This document shows positions 36,075-45,018 of a DNA stretch of 64,000 nt, piece by piece. The DNA lies in the NCBI RefSeq assembly GCF_000013865.1, contig NC_007948.1:1922001-1986000 (forward strand). The letters run 5' to 3'. The notes below the pieces were generated by a model. The model ran no database searches and was not told where the DNA came from. It saw nothing but the letters and a program-made list of their open reading frames with translations. Made by a program: the position numbers and the translations under genes. Positions within the stretch are counted from its first letter, which is position 1; every line of letters starts with the position of its first letter. The stretch is from Polaromonas sp. JS666 (lineage in GTDB: Bacteria; Pseudomonadota; Gammaproteobacteria; Burkholderiales; Burkholderiaceae_C).

Positions 36075-37760
36075 TTACATGCCGCTGTAGTTGGGCCCGC
36101 CGCCACCTTCGGGGGTGACCCAGACAATGTTCTGCGTCGGGTCCTTGATGTCACAGGTCTTGCAGTGCACGCAGTTTTGCGCGTTGATCTGCAGGCGGTC
36201 CGTGTTGTCGGCGTTCTTCACAAACTCATACACGCCGGCCGGGCAATAGCGGCTCTCGGGGCCGGCATAGGTGGCCAGGTTGATATTGACCGGAACGTTC
36301 GCGTCCTTGAGTGTCAGGTGCGCCGGCTGGTGCTCTTCATGGTTGGTGTTGGACACGAACACCGACGTCAGGCGGTCAAAGGTGATCTTGTTGTCGGGTT
36401 TGGGGTAGACGATGGGCTGGCACTCTGCGGCCGGCTTGAGCATGGCGTAATCGGGCTGGGTGCGGTGAATCGTCCAGGGCGGGCTCTTGATGCCCAGCCT
36501 GGGCAGCAGCCACTGCTCGATGCCGGTCATGAAGGATCCCATGTACAAGCCCTTCTTGAACCACGCCTTGAAGTTGCGCGACTGACCCAGCTCCTGCGCC
36601 AGCCAGCTGCTGGCATAGGCTTCGGGGTAGGCGCTCAGCTCGTCGTGCTGGCGGCCCGACGTCACCGCGGCATAAGCGGCCTCCGCGGCCAGCATGCCGC
36701 TCTTGATTGCGGCGTGGCTGCCCTTGATGCGCGCGGCATTGAGGTAACCGGCTTCACAGCCGACCAGCGCACCGCCAGGGAACACCGTTTTGGGCAGGCT
36801 CAATGCGCCCCCGGCCGTGATGGCGCGCGCACCGTAGCTGATGCGCTTGCCGCCTTCCAGGTATTGCCTGATGCTGGGATGCGTTTTCCAGCGCTGCATT
36901 TCCTCAAAAGGGCTGAGGTAGGGGTTGGTGTAATCGAGGCCGGTGACCAGGCCCAGCGTGACCTTGTTGTCTTCCAGGTGGTACATGAAGCCGCCGCCAT
37001 AGGTCTTGCTGTCCATGGGCCAGCCGGCGGTGTGAATGACCAGGCCGGGTTTGTGTTTGGCCGGATCAATCTCCCACAGCTCCTTCACGCCCAGCGCATA
37101 GGCCTGCGGGTCCTTGCCTTCGTCCAGCTTGAAGCGGCTGATCAGCTGGCGGCCCAGGTGGCCGCGCGCGCCTTCGGCAAACACGGTGTACTTGCCATGC
37201 AACTCCATGCCCAGCTGGAAGTTGTCTGTCGGCTCGCCATCCTTGCCAATACCGAGGTTGCCGGTGGCGACCCCCTTCACCGAGCCGTCCTCGTTGTACA
37301 GCACTTCGGCGGCCGCGAAGCCCGGGAAAATTTCCACGCCGATGGTTTCGGCCTGCTGCGCCAGCCAGCGCACCACATTGCCCAAGCTGATGACATAGTT
37401 GCCTTCGTTGTGCATGCAGTCGGGCATGAGGAAGGCGGGCGTTCGTGTGGCGCCTGTTTCGCTGAGGAACAGGACTTCATCCGTCGTGACCGGCTGGTTC
37501 AGTGGCGCGCCCAGCGCCTTCCACTCGGGAATCAGTTCGGTGATGGCCTTGGGATCCATCACGGCCCCTGAAAGAATGTGCGCGCCGGGCTCTGAACCTT
37601 TTTCGAGCACGACGACGGAAATATCCGTGCCTTTTTCGGCGGCCAGCTGCTTCAGGCGAATTGCAGTGGCCAGTCCACCCGGGCCGCCGCCGACAACGAC
37701 GACGTCGTATTCCATCGCTTCACGGGGACCAAACTGCGCCAGAACTTCTTGGGTATTCAT
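36075..37760 (-). CDS. Electron transfer flavoprotein-ubiquinone oxidoreductase
   Basis: A 561-residue membrane-associated flavo-iron-sulfur protein that passes electrons from ETF to ubiquinone, draining fatty-acid and amino-acid dehydrogenases. FAD motif DVVVVGGGPGGLATAIRLKQL is at residue 18 onward, then GAHILSGAVMDPKA. The C-terminal 4Fe-4S domain carries RYCPAGVYEF and QNCVHCKTCDIKDP. Length matches the family. The start MNTQEVLAQFGPREAMEYD is preferred over an ATG 30 codons upstream. It is divergent from the SDR gene, 112 bases away. Confidence 0.95.
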   Translation of the reverse strand: MNTQEVLAQFGPREAMEYDVVVVGGGPGGLATAIRLKQLAAEKGTDISVVVLEKGSEPGAHILSGAVMDPKAITELIPEWKALGAPLNQPVTTDEVLFLSETGATRTPAFLMPDCMHNEGNYVISLGNVVRWLAQQAETIGVEIFPGFAAAEVLYNEDGSVKGVATGNLGIGKDGEPTDNFQLGMELHGKYTVFAEGARGHLGRQLISRFKLDEGKDPQAYALGVKELWEIDPAKHKPGLVIHTAGWPMDSKTYGGGFMYHLEDNKVTLGLVTGLDYTNPYLSPFEEMQRWKTHPSIRQYLEGGKRISYGARAITAGGALSLPKTVFPGGALVGCEAGYLNAARIKGSHAAIKSGMLAAEAAYAAVTSGRQHDELSAYPEAYASSWLAQELGQSRNFKAWFKKGLYMGSFMTGIEQWLLPRLGIKSPPWTIHRTQPDYAMLKPAAECQPIVYPKPDNKITFDRLTSVFVSNTNHEEHQPAHLTLKDANVPVNINLATYAGPESRYCPAGVYEFVKNADNTDRLQINAQNCVHCKTCDIKDPTQNIVWVTPEGGGGPNYSGM

Positions 37761-37872
37761 CGGGGGACTCGCTGATAATGATTTGGGTGATCGTTGTCTG
37801 TTCCGCGGCAATTTTAAGTCGCGAATCCAGGCGCCCGACTGATCGCTCATTTTTAATCGAGAGGAGTCCCTA

Positions 37873-38655
37873 ATGGCCTACAGCATCGATCTTTCAGGAC
37901 GTGTCGCGCTCGTGACCGGCGCTTCTGGCGGTCTGGGCGCGCAGTTTGCCAAAACCCTGAGCCGTGCTGGCGCCGCCGTGGTGCTGGCAAGCCGCAGCCT
38001 GGACAAGGTCAAGGAGCTGCGCGCACAAATTGAGGCTGAGGGGGGCGATGCGCATGTGGTGTCGCTCGATGTGATGGACCACACCAGCATCAAGGCCGGC
38101 GTCGCCCATGCCGAGACCGAGGTAGGCCCCATCGACGTTCTCGTCAACAACTCCGGCGTGAGCACCACGCAGCGAATCCAGGATGTGAGCGAAGAGGACT
38201 ATGACTTCATCTTCAACACCAATGTGAAGGGGGCGTTCTTCGTTGCGCAGGAAGTCGGCAAGCGCATGCTCGCCCGGGCCAGGGGAGAAGCCCCGGGCAC
38301 CTATGGCGGCGGGCGCATCATCAACATCGCGTCCATGGCGGCCCTGCGGGTGTTGCCGCAAATCGGCGTGTATTGCATGAGCAAGGCCGCGGTGGTGCAG
38401 ATGACCAAATCCATGGCGCTGGAGTGGGGCAAATTCGGCATCAACGTCAATGCCATTTGCCCGGGCTACATCGACACCGAAATCAACCACCATCACTGGG
38501 AAACCGAGCAGGGCAAGAAGCTGGTCCAGATGCTGCCGCGCAAGCGCATCGGCAAGCCGGAAGACCTGGACGCGCTGCTGGTGATGCTGGCCAGCCGGGA
38601 AAGCCATTTCGTCAACGGAGCGGTGATTGCGGCAGATGACGGCTTTGCGACCTGA
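37873..38655 (+). CDS. Short-chain dehydrogenase/reductase
   Basis: A 260-residue classical SDR: cofactor motif TGASGGLGAQFA, NNSGVS, catalytic Ser in NIASMAAL, YCMSK (Tyr-x3-Lys), and CPGYIDTEINHH. It uses NAD(P) to oxidise or reduce an alcohol/ketone; the TGASGGLG type with a following ASRS suggests NADPH. The substrate may be a 3-hydroxyacyl-CoA given ETF-QO and thioesterase neighbours, but that is inference. GAGAGGAG lies upstream of the ATG. An EamA transporter gene follows ten bases later. Confidence 0.9.
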   Translation: MAYSIDLSGRVALVTGASGGLGAQFAKTLSRAGAAVVLASRSLDKVKELRAQIEAEGGDAHVVSLDVMDHTSIKAGVAHAETEVGPIDVLVNNSGVSTTQRIQDVSEEDYDFIFNTNVKGAFFVAQEVGKRMLARARGEAPGTYGGGRIINIASMAALRVLPQIGVYCMSKAAVVQMTKSMALEWGKFGINVNAICPGYIDTEINHHHWETEQGKKLVQMLPRKRIGKPEDLDALLVMLASRESHFVNGAVIAADDGFAT

Positions 38656-38665
38656 GCATTCGCGA

Positions 38666-39568
38666 ATGACGGGCGGCATTCTGGCCGGCCTGCTGGCGGG
38701 CGCACTGTGGGGGCTGGTGTTTGTCGTGCCGCGCATGTTGCCCGTGGGGCCCGGGGCCTACTCGTCGGTGGACCTGACGGCCGGGCGTTTTGCGGCGTAT
38801 GGTGTGGTGGCCGCTGCGGTGATGCTGCTGGGCCGGCGTAACCGGCGCCTGCCCACGATGCGGCAGGCCTGGGCCGCCCTGTTCATGAGCGTGCTGGGCT
38901 TCACCGCCTACTACCTGCTGCTGGTGCTGGCCATTCGCGATGCCGGCACCGAGGTGCCCACGCTGATCATCGGCACGATTCCCGTGTGGGTGATGCTGCT
39001 CGGCAAACCGCACGGCCTGCGCTGGGCAGCACTGGTGCCCGGGCTGGCGCTCACGCTGGCCGGCCTGCTGCTCATGATGGGCTCCACGCACGCGGCGGGC
39101 GACGCGTCCGCCACGCAGTTCTGGCGCGGTGTTGTGCTGGCGGCGGCGTCGCTGGTGTGCTGGACGGTGTTCGCGATTGTCAATTCCGCATGGCTCAAGC
39201 GGCATCCCGAGGTCAACGCCACAGACTGGGCCAACTGGCTGGGCGTGGCCACCGGCCTGGGCGCTGTGCTGATGTGGCTGGTGGCAGGCTCTGATGCGGG
39301 CGTGCTGATGGTGCGCGAAGACCGGACCCTCTTTATCGTCCTGTGCGTGTTGGCCGGGTTCGGCTCCACCTGGCTGGCCACCATTTTCTGGAACATCGCC
39401 AGCCAGCGGCTCAGCGCCAGCCTGTGCGGTCAACTCATCGTCAGTGAAACCATTTTTGCCCTGCTGTATTCTTTTGTCTGGGATGGCCGCTGGCCCACAG
39501 CAGCACAGCTCATCGCCTGCGTGCTGTTCACGCTGGGGATTCTTGCCTCCATCCGGGCTCACCGCTGA
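38666..39568 (+). CDS. EamA/DMT family transporter
   Basis: A 300-residue protein with ten hydrophobic helices in two EamA repeats (GGILAGLLAGALWGLVFVVPR at the start; FWRGVVLAAASLVCWTVFAIV in the second half). Drug/metabolite transporters of this group export amino acids, metabolites or toxic compounds; the substrate is not predictable. The start is taken at the ATG 11 bases after the SDR stop; an in-frame ATG at 38627, inside the SDR gene, is an alternative. Neither has a strong ribosome-binding site. Confidence 0.88.
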   Translation: MTGGILAGLLAGALWGLVFVVPRMLPVGPGAYSSVDLTAGRFAAYGVVAAAVMLLGRRNRRLPTMRQAWAALFMSVLGFTAYYLLLVLAIRDAGTEVPTLIIGTIPVWVMLLGKPHGLRWAALVPGLALTLAGLLLMMGSTHAAGDASATQFWRGVVLAAASLVCWTVFAIVNSAWLKRHPEVNATDWANWLGVATGLGAVLMWLVAGSDAGVLMVREDRTLFIVLCVLAGFGSTWLATIFWNIASQRLSASLCGQLIVSETIFALLYSFVWDGRWPTAAQLIACVLFTLGILASIRAHR

Positions 39569-39608
39569 ATCATTTCCCGAGCTTCCAAAATTTCCCAAAC
39601 TTTCCAAC

Positions 39609-40031
39609 ATGAAAATTGAAATTCCCGAGAAGAAAAAGCTGGTGCGTGAAATGCACATTCCGATTCGCTGGGGCGACATGGATGCGATGGGCCACCTCAA
39701 TAACACCAGTTATTTCCGCTACATGGAAACCATACGCATCGACTGGATGTGCGCGATTGGCTGCCAGCCTGATCCGCAAGGCGAGGGCCCGGTGATTGTC
39801 AATGCCTTCTGCAATTTCTACAGGCAGCTCGAGTACCCGGGTGATGTGTTGATCAGGATGTATGTGAGCGATCCGGGCCGAACCACCTTCGAAACCTGGG
39901 CCACCCTGGAGCGTGCTGACAAGCCGGGTGTGATTTGCGCCGCGGGCGGCGCCACCACGATATGGGTGGACTTTCCGGCGCAGAAGGCCACAACACTGCC
40001 GGACTGGATGCGTCAGGCGGTTGAGGGCTGA
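39609..40031 (+). CDS. Acyl-CoA thioesterase (4HBT hotdog family)
   Basis: A 140-residue single hotdog domain. The N-terminal signature IPIRWGDMDAMGHLNNTSYFRYMETIRIDWM contains the catalytic Asp (WGDMD) and the HxN pattern of 4-hydroxybenzoyl-CoA thioesterase/YbgC-type enzymes. It hydrolyses acyl-CoA thioesters in the cytoplasm. The start is the ATG at 39609, immediately before KIEIPEKKKLV. It follows the transporter gene by 40 bases on the same strand. Confidence 0.9.
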   Translation: MKIEIPEKKKLVREMHIPIRWGDMDAMGHLNNTSYFRYMETIRIDWMCAIGCQPDPQGEGPVIVNAFCNFYRQLEYPGDVLIRMYVSDPGRTTFETWATLERADKPGVICAAGGATTIWVDFPAQKATTLPDWMRQAVEG

Positions 40032-40053
40032 ATTTGCGTTAACTGCGGCGCGT

Positions 40054-40683
40054 TCAGGTTGGTTTGGCGGGTTTGGGAACGCGGCCCATCAGGTAGAACT
40101 CCGGGTTGGGTTGCATGCCGCTGAAATTTGCCATACGGTTTGACAAGCCAAAAAATGCCGTGATGGCGGCGATGTCCCAGGCGTCCTCATCGTCGAAACC
40201 ATGGGCATGCAGGGCTTTAAAGTCGCCGTCTTCAATCTCGTCGGAACTCAGGCACACCTTCATCGCAAAGTCGAGCATGGCGCGCTGGCGCGGTGTGATG
40301 TCGGCCTTGCGGTAGTTCACTGCCACCTGGTCGGCGACCAGGGGTTTCTTTTCGTAAATGCGCAGGATGGCGCCGTGCGCCACCACGCAGTACAGGCAGT
40401 GGTTGGCCGCGCTGGTCGTCGTCACGATCATCTCGCGCTCGCCTTTGGTCAAAGAGCCCGTGGGGTTGGAGCCTTCCTCTTTCAGCATCAGTGCGTCGTG
40501 GTAGGCGAAGAAAGCGCGCCACTCGGCCGGACGCCGGGCCAGCGCCAGAAATACGTTGGGCACAAAGCCGGCTTTCTCCTGCACCTCCAGCACCTTGGCC
40601 TTGATGTCCTCGGGCAGGTCCTTGAGCACAGGGGCAGGGTAGCGGGGGGTGATGGCCGGGGGGCGGGTGTGATGTGCGGTCAT
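40054..40683 (-). CDS. Peroxidase-related AhpD-like enzyme (carboxymuconolactone decarboxylase superfamily)
   Basis: A 209-residue all-helical protein. The AhpD-like redox motif is in SAANHCLYCVVAHGAILR: Cys-x2-Cys plus a His three residues after the second Cys. LTKGEREMIVTTTSAAN precedes it and YFL/FMG-type segments follow (ITAFFGLSNRMANFSGMQPNPEFYLMGR). Members reduce peroxides or have unassigned roles. A catalase relic lies about 180 bases upstream. It converges with the thioesterase gene. Confidence 0.85.
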   Translation of the reverse strand: MTAHHTRPPAITPRYPAPVLKDLPEDIKAKVLEVQEKAGFVPNVFLALARRPAEWRAFFAYHDALMLKEEGSNPTGSLTKGEREMIVTTTSAANHCLYCVVAHGAILRIYEKKPLVADQVAVNYRKADITPRQRAMLDFAMKVCLSSDEIEDGDFKALHAHGFDDEDAWDIAAITAFFGLSNRMANFSGMQPNPEFYLMGRVPKPAKPT

Positions 40684-40820
40684 GTGGGTCTCCGTGTAGT
40701 GGCCTGGACTGAAGCGTAACTGTCGCAGTCATCCTGATGGGGAAAAGGGCTTGTGCGAGGACAGGCAGGGCTTCTATTGATAAAGACTATTCGAGTAATT
40801 TTATTAATTGAGTTCGGTTA

Positions 40821-41027
40821 TTTTGCAGTGAAAACTGGAATTATTTCCGGGGCCAAACCGTGATGAAGCCCGATGCCCAGGATCGCCTCACCACCAATAT
40901 CGCAGGTGCCATGAAAGATGTGAGCGACGACATCAGGAAAGTCCAGATTGACCACTTCACCAAGGCCGACCCGGCTTATGGCGCGGCCGTGGCCGGCAAG
41001 CCGCTGTCGGTAGCCAGGGCGTCGTGA
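40821..41027 (+). pseudogene. Catalase C-terminal relic
   Basis: An open frame ending TGA 41025-41027 encodes KPDAQDRLTTNIAGAMKDV, then DHFTKADPAYGAAVAGK. This resembles the extreme C-terminus of clade-3 catalases (the AQ.RL..NIA..M helix followed by H..KADP.YG..VA). Only about 55-65 residues survive of a normal 480-residue enzyme. Heme ligand and active site are gone. The rest of 40684-41253 holds nothing else I can identify. Confidence 0.6.
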
Positions 41028-41253
41028 GATGAAAAATGCGCGTCGCGCTGTGGGTGCTGTCATCTGCAGCTCCGATCTGCTGGGTACGCTGGCCAACCTC
41101 GCGCGGGGCTACGCAGGATAAGTTCGGCCGGGGCGGTAGACACCGCCCACCGGTCTGCCCCAGCTGTGCCTGTGGCAACGCGAACGCCTGGCCGACCCTG
41201 GCCGGCAGGCTTTTTTTGTTTCATCTATCCTCGGGATTTTTCAGGAGCACGGC

Positions 41254-41643
41254 ATGACGCTTCCCGCAGACAAGGATTTCGACAAAGGCCTCGCCACCCG
41301 CAAGCAGGTGATGGGTGAGGAGTTTGTTGCCAACGCCTTTGGCAAGGCCACCGGTTTTTCCATGCCCATCCAGCACTACATCACCCGCAATGCCTGGGGC
41401 GACGTCTGGCAGCGGCCGGGGCTGGACCTGAAGATGCGCAGCCTGATCACGGTGGCCATGCTGACCGCGCTGGGCAAGCAGCATGAGCTCAAGGGCCATG
41501 TGCGTGGCGCGCTGAACAATGGCGTGACGCCGGAGCAGTTGCAGGAGGTGCTGCTACACGCTAGTATTTATTGCGGCCTGCCTGCCGCGGTAGAGGCTTT
41601 TCGCACGGCGGCTGAGGTGGTGGATGCGCCCAAAGCCGGTTGA
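41254..41643 (+). CDS. Carboxymuconolactone decarboxylase family protein (PcaC-like)
   Basis: A 129-residue helical protein. Matches 4-carboxymuconolactone decarboxylase length and pattern: RKQVMGEEFVANAF, ITRNAWGDVWQRPGLDLKMRSLITVAML, and GHVRGALNNGVTPEQLQEVLLHASIYCGLPAAVEAFR. True PcaC acts in the protocatechuate branch of the beta-ketoadipate pathway. That would fit the phthalate cluster 4 kb downstream, which yields protocatechuate. However, the other pca genes are absent here, and PcaC-like paralogues of unknown role are common. Confidence 0.85.
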   Translation: MTLPADKDFDKGLATRKQVMGEEFVANAFGKATGFSMPIQHYITRNAWGDVWQRPGLDLKMRSLITVAMLTALGKQHELKGHVRGALNNGVTPEQLQEVLLHASIYCGLPAAVEAFRTAAEVVDAPKAG

Positions 41644-41842
41644 AGTGCTGGACTTTGACGTTATTGGGGTGTAGATAGCTGGTAAGGCCGAGAGGCCCTT
41701 ACTGCCGTGAGGGAACGGGGCCTACACACTCTGGCATGGGTGGCGCGCACAATGGGCTTTCAGTCGCCTCCGCGTGCGGCTCCATCACGGCGCCGATCCT
41801 GTCTGCAGGCCCGCGCCGCAGCTTCCTGAAGGGAAAAGACAC

Positions 41843-42205
41843 ATGCAAGTCCAGGTCAACTCCAACCACACCATCCACACCGGCGAAGCATTTGAACGCT
41901 GGGCCAGCACAGAGTTGAACGACTCGCTGAGCCGTTTCAAGGGTGACATTACGCGGGTGGAAGTGCATATGAGTGACGACACCGGCGACGGCGCTGGCGC
42001 GGGCTCCAGGCGCTGCGTGATGGAAGCGCGCCTGTCGCACCACGAGCCGCTGTCAGTCAACCACCACGCGCCCAGCCAGGACGAAGCCTTCCGTGGGGCC
42101 AGCGACAAACTCAAGCGCCTGATCGAACACACCCTCGGCAAACTGCGCGACCAGCACCGTGCGCGCGAGTCAATCCGCCGTGAGGTGGACCCCGGCGAAG
42201 ACTGA
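41843..42205 (+). CDS. HPF/RaiA family ribosome-associated protein
   Basis: A 120-residue protein with the S30AE/HPF beta-alpha fold pattern: MQVQVNSNHTIHTGEAFERW, ITRVEVHMSDDTGDGAGAGSRRCVMEARL, then DEAFRGASDKLKRLIEHTLGKLRDQ. HPF/RaiA proteins bind the 30S decoding site and silence or pair ribosomes in stress. It is short, lacking the dimerising C-terminal domain of long HPF. Start at 41843, with GAAGGGAAAAG upstream. Confidence 0.82.
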   Translation: MQVQVNSNHTIHTGEAFERWASTELNDSLSRFKGDITRVEVHMSDDTGDGAGAGSRRCVMEARLSHHEPLSVNHHAPSQDEAFRGASDKLKRLIEHTLGKLRDQHRARESIRREVDPGED

Positions 42206-42323
42206 GCCACCGCCGGCCCCGCCAGAGTGCCGTGGCCAGGGGTCGTGGATTTGCAAGCCCACTGCCTGTTTACGCCAGGCGTTTTCTGTCAAATCACTGG
42301 CGTCTGCGGGTCTGCACGCGCTG

Positions 42324-42833
42324 TCAGTTAAAACTTCCGAGGAAATCCATCTTGCCCAGCGGCACACCCTGGTTGCGCAGGATGGCATAGGCCGTGGTGA
42401 CGTGAAAATAAAAATTGGGCATCACAAAATTGAGCAGGTAGGGCTCACTGGGAAAACTCATTTCCTTGCCGCGTATCTTGAGGGTGATGGTGCCGCCTTC
42501 GCTGGCGTTGATTTGTGCCTCGCTCACGGTCCCCATGAATGCGACGGTGTTGGCGATACGGGCCTGCAGTTCTTCGAACGTGGTTTCGGTGTCGGCCATG
42601 CTGGGCGGCGTAACACCGCCAAGCCGTGCAACGCCAAACTTGGCCGCATCACTGGCACCCTGGATCTGGCCCGTCAGTGGATACATGTCGGGCGCGAGGC
42701 GGGCGTTGAGGTAGGTGGCCAGGTCGATGTTGTTGGCCAGGGCGTGGGCCCTGGCCTTTTCCAGCACGGCGGCCAGATTGCTGAAGCCGCGGGTGAAGAC
42801 GGGGACTGAGGCCTGGTAAAGGGTCAGTGGCAT
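42324..42833 (-). CDS. DUF1993 family protein
   Basis: A 169-residue protein. It matches the DUF1993 family in length and in the conserved stretches MPLTLYQASVPVFTRGFSNL, LAPDMYPLTGQIQGASDAAK, RLGGVTPPSM, SEPYLLNFVMPNFYFHVTTAYAILRNQGVPLGKMDFLG. The H in FYFHVTTAY resembles the metal-binding position of DinB-like four-helix proteins. Function unknown. It is followed by no obvious partner and converges with the HPF gene. Confidence 0.85.
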   Translation of the reverse strand: MPLTLYQASVPVFTRGFSNLAAVLEKARAHALANNIDLATYLNARLAPDMYPLTGQIQGASDAAKFGVARLGGVTPPSMADTETTFEELQARIANTVAFMGTVSEAQINASEGGTITLKIRGKEMSFPSEPYLLNFVMPNFYFHVTTAYAILRNQGVPLGKMDFLGSFN

Positions 42834-42952
42834 AGGAAACTCTCCGGTTGGGTGGTGTGACGGATTGTGCTGCCAGGCAGGAAATCCTGCTGACCGGGGT
42901 CAGCAGTCCAGGACGCTTGAGCCTTGCGCGCCTGTTGCGGCGCCCGGTGGCC

Positions 42953-43507
42953 TCAGCCGGCCATCAGTTTGTGCACCAGGTCGGCCGTCGTGGAGGCCTT
43001 GTACTTGCGCATCAGGCGCGCCCGGTAAATCTCTACCGTGCGGTGGCTGATGACCAGCGCGCGGCCAATTTCCTTGGAGGTCATGCCGTCCATCAGGTGG
43101 GCGGCGACTTCGCGCTCGCGCGCCGTCAGCTCTGCCGTGACGGGGCGGCGCGAACTCAGGTCTTCAAAGGTCCAGATGCCGGCTTCATGCGGTGCGCTGC
43201 GGTTCAGCGCGCGCCCGGTCACGTGGCACCAGAAGGTTTCGCCCTTGTTGTGGCCATCCACCCGCTTCATGATGCGATCGTCGGCATACAGGCCCCGGGT
43301 GTTGAGTATGGGGATCATCCTGGCGCCGATGCGCTCGTACTCGTCCACGCTCGGGTAAAGCACCAGAAAGGACTGGCCCACCAGCTGCTCGCGCGAGGCG
43401 CCAAACATCTCGCACAAATGCTGGTTGCAGTCCACAATGGAGCGGTTTCGGGACAGCACGAGCCCGACGGGTGCCAAATCGAAGGCGAGCTGGTAATCGA
43501 CTTCCAT
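42953..43507 (-). CDS. PAS-LuxR transcriptional regulator
   Basis: A 184-residue regulator. An N-terminal PAS domain (about 5-115: FDLAPVGLVLSRNRSIVDCNQHLCEMFGASREQLVGQS) is joined to a C-terminal LuxR/FixJ helix-turn-helix (LTAREREVAAHLMDGMTSKEIGRAL, SHRTVEIYRARLMRKY). It is divergent from scoA, with a perfect palindrome in the 99-base gap. It probably controls scoAB and itself in response to a PAS ligand. No receiver domain is present, so control by phosphorelay is unlikely. Confidence 0.9.
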   Translation of the reverse strand: MEVDYQLAFDLAPVGLVLSRNRSIVDCNQHLCEMFGASREQLVGQSFLVLYPSVDEYERIGARMIPILNTRGLYADDRIMKRVDGHNKGETFWCHVTGRALNRSAPHEAGIWTFEDLSSRRPVTAELTAREREVAAHLMDGMTSKEIGRALVISHRTVEIYRARLMRKYKASTTADLVHKLMAG

Positions 43508-43528
43508 GGGGGCTAACCTTTACGAAAA

Positions 43529-43550
43529 ACTACGTATCAGAATACGTAGT
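43529..43550. promoter_or_regulatory. Palindromic operator between the PAS-LuxR gene and scoA
   Basis: ACTACGTAT-caga-ATACGTAGT: nine-base perfect arms with a four-base spacer. TACGA and TCGTA flank it further out, extending the symmetry. A TACGTA core is typical of FixJ/LuxR-family DNA-binding sites. Its position between divergent genes fits an autoregulated operator for the PAS-LuxR protein. Confidence 0.8.
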
Positions 43551-43606
43551 ATCGTACTGGATTGTTCCCCGTTGAACTACCGCTGAATTACATCAGGAGA
43601 CTATTT

Positions 43607-44314
43607 GTGAACAAACTTTTCCCCTCCGCGGCCGAGGCCCTCAAGGGCGTGGTCAAGGACGGCCAGCTGATGGCCGTCGGCGGCTTTGGCCTTTGCGGCA
43701 TTCCCGAGGCCCTGATCGACGCGCTGAAGGGCAGCGGCGTGAAGAACCTCTCGGTGATTTCCAACAATGCCGGCGTGGACGGCTTTGGCCTGGGCAAGCT
43801 GCTGGAGACGCGGCAGATCAAAAAAATGATTTCCAGCTATGTGGGCGAGAACAAGGAGTTCGAGCGCCAGTACCTGGCAGGCGAGCTGGAGCTGGAGTTC
43901 ACGCCCCAGGGCACGCTGGCCGAGAAGCTGCGCGCCGGCGGCGCCGGCATTCCGGCCTTCTTCACCAAGACTGGCGTCGGTACGCTGGTGGCCGAAGGCA
44001 AGGAATTGCGCGAATTTGACGGTGAAACCTACGTGATGGAGCGCTCGCTGATGCCCGACGTCTCGCTGGTCAAGGCGCATGTGGCCGATAAGTCCGGGAA
44101 CCTGCGCTTCAACCTCACGGCCCGTAATTTCAACCCGGCCGCCGCGATGGCCGGCAAGGTCTGCATCGTCGAGGTGGAGAAGGTCGTCGAAGTCGGCGAG
44201 CTGGCGCCCGACGACATCCACCTGCCGGGCATTTACGTGCACCGCATCGTGCTCAATGCGCACCCCGAGAAGCGCATTGAAAAGCGGACCATTACCGAGA
44301 AAGCAGGAGTTTGA
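43607..44314 (+). CDS. scoA: 3-oxoacid CoA-transferase subunit A
   Basis: A 235-residue subunit of succinyl-CoA:3-ketoacid CoA-transferase. The glycine-rich oxyanion/CoA region [14 protein letters not shown] and the family stretches [68 protein letters not shown] are present. The start is a GTG at 43607 with AGGAGA nine bases upstream. A PcaI-type role (3-oxoadipate) cannot be excluded by sequence, but residues fit the acetoacetate type. Two bases separate it from the scoB start. Confidence 0.93.
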   Translation: MNKLFPSAAEALKGVVKDGQLMAVGGFGLCGIPEALIDALKGSGVKNLSVISNNAGVDGFGLGKLLETRQIKKMISSYVGENKEFERQYLAGELELEFTPQGTLAEKLRAGGAGIPAFFTKTGVGTLVAEGKELREFDGETYVMERSLMPDVSLVKAHVADKSGNLRFNLTARNFNPAAAMAGKVCIVEVEKVVEVGELAPDDIHLPGIYVHRIVLNAHPEKRIEKRTITEKAGV

Positions 44315-44316
44315 CC

Positions 44317-44952
44317 ATGCCTTGGACCCAAGACCAGATGGCGGCACGCGCCGCCCAGGAACTCGAAGACGGTTTTTACGTGAACCTCGGCATCGGCATC
44401 CCGACCCTGGTGGCCAATTTCACCGGCGACAAGGAAGTGTGGCTGCAGTCGGAAAACGGCATGCTCGGGATCGGCGCGTTCCCCACCGAAGATCAGGTTG
44501 ATGCGGACCTGATCAATGCCGGCAAGCAGACGGTTACCACCATCAAGGGGTCGTCGATTTTTGGCAGCCATGAAAGCTTCGCGATGATTCGCGGTGGAAA
44601 AATCAACCTGTCCATTCTGGGCGCCATGCAGGTCAGTGAAAAGGGCGACCTGGCCAACTGGATGATTCCGGGCAAGATGGTCAAGGGCATGGGCGGCGCC
44701 ATGGACCTGGTGGCCGGTGTGAAGCGCGTGATCGTCCTGATGGAGCATGTCGCCCGCAAGAAAGACGGCACCGAGGACATGAAGATCCTGCCGCACTGCA
44801 CGCTGCCCCTGACGGGTGTGGGCGTGGTCGACCGCATCATCACCGATCTGGCGGTGATGGACGTGACGCCGCAGGGCCTGAAGGTGATGGAGCTTGCGCC
44901 AGGCGTGACGAGAGAGTCGCTGCAGGCGAAAACCGGCGTCAAGCTGATTTAA
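44317..44952 (+). CDS. scoB: 3-oxoacid CoA-transferase subunit B
   Basis: A 211-residue catalytic subunit. The active-site glutamate lies in the SENGMLGIG motif near residue 48, preceded by [14 protein letters not shown]. Other family segments are [40 protein letters not shown] and EHVARKKDG. The enzyme moves CoA between succinyl-CoA and acetoacetate (or a related 3-oxoacid). AGGAG sits seven bases before the ATG at 44317. It is the second gene of the scoAB operon. A strong terminator follows. Confidence 0.95.
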   Translation: MPWTQDQMAARAAQELEDGFYVNLGIGIPTLVANFTGDKEVWLQSENGMLGIGAFPTEDQVDADLINAGKQTVTTIKGSSIFGSHESFAMIRGGKINLSILGAMQVSEKGDLANWMIPGKMVKGMGGAMDLVAGVKRVIVLMEHVARKKDGTEDMKILPHCTLPLTGVGVVDRIITDLAVMDVTPQGLKVMELAPGVTRESLQAKTGVKLI

Positions 44953-44976
44953 TCTGATCTGATCGGGCTCAGCCTG

Positions 44977-45018
44977 AAAGCCGCCGGCCTCGACGCAACG
45001 TCAGGCGGCGGCTTTTTT
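44977..45018 (+). terminator. Intrinsic terminator of scoAB, overlapping the 3' end of marR
   Basis: AAAGCCGCCG and CGGCGGCTTT form a ten-base stem, followed on the plus strand by a run of T. The right arm lies inside the last codons of the convergent marR gene (its C-terminal KKAAA). Confidence 0.85.

Noticed and set aside
35694..37571. Long plus-strand open frame of 625 codons opposite the ETF-ubiquinone oxidoreductase gene
   Set aside because: It is the antisense shadow of a well-conserved flavoprotein in GC-rich DNA. Its translation shows no family features, only Gly/Ala/Arg-rich sequence.
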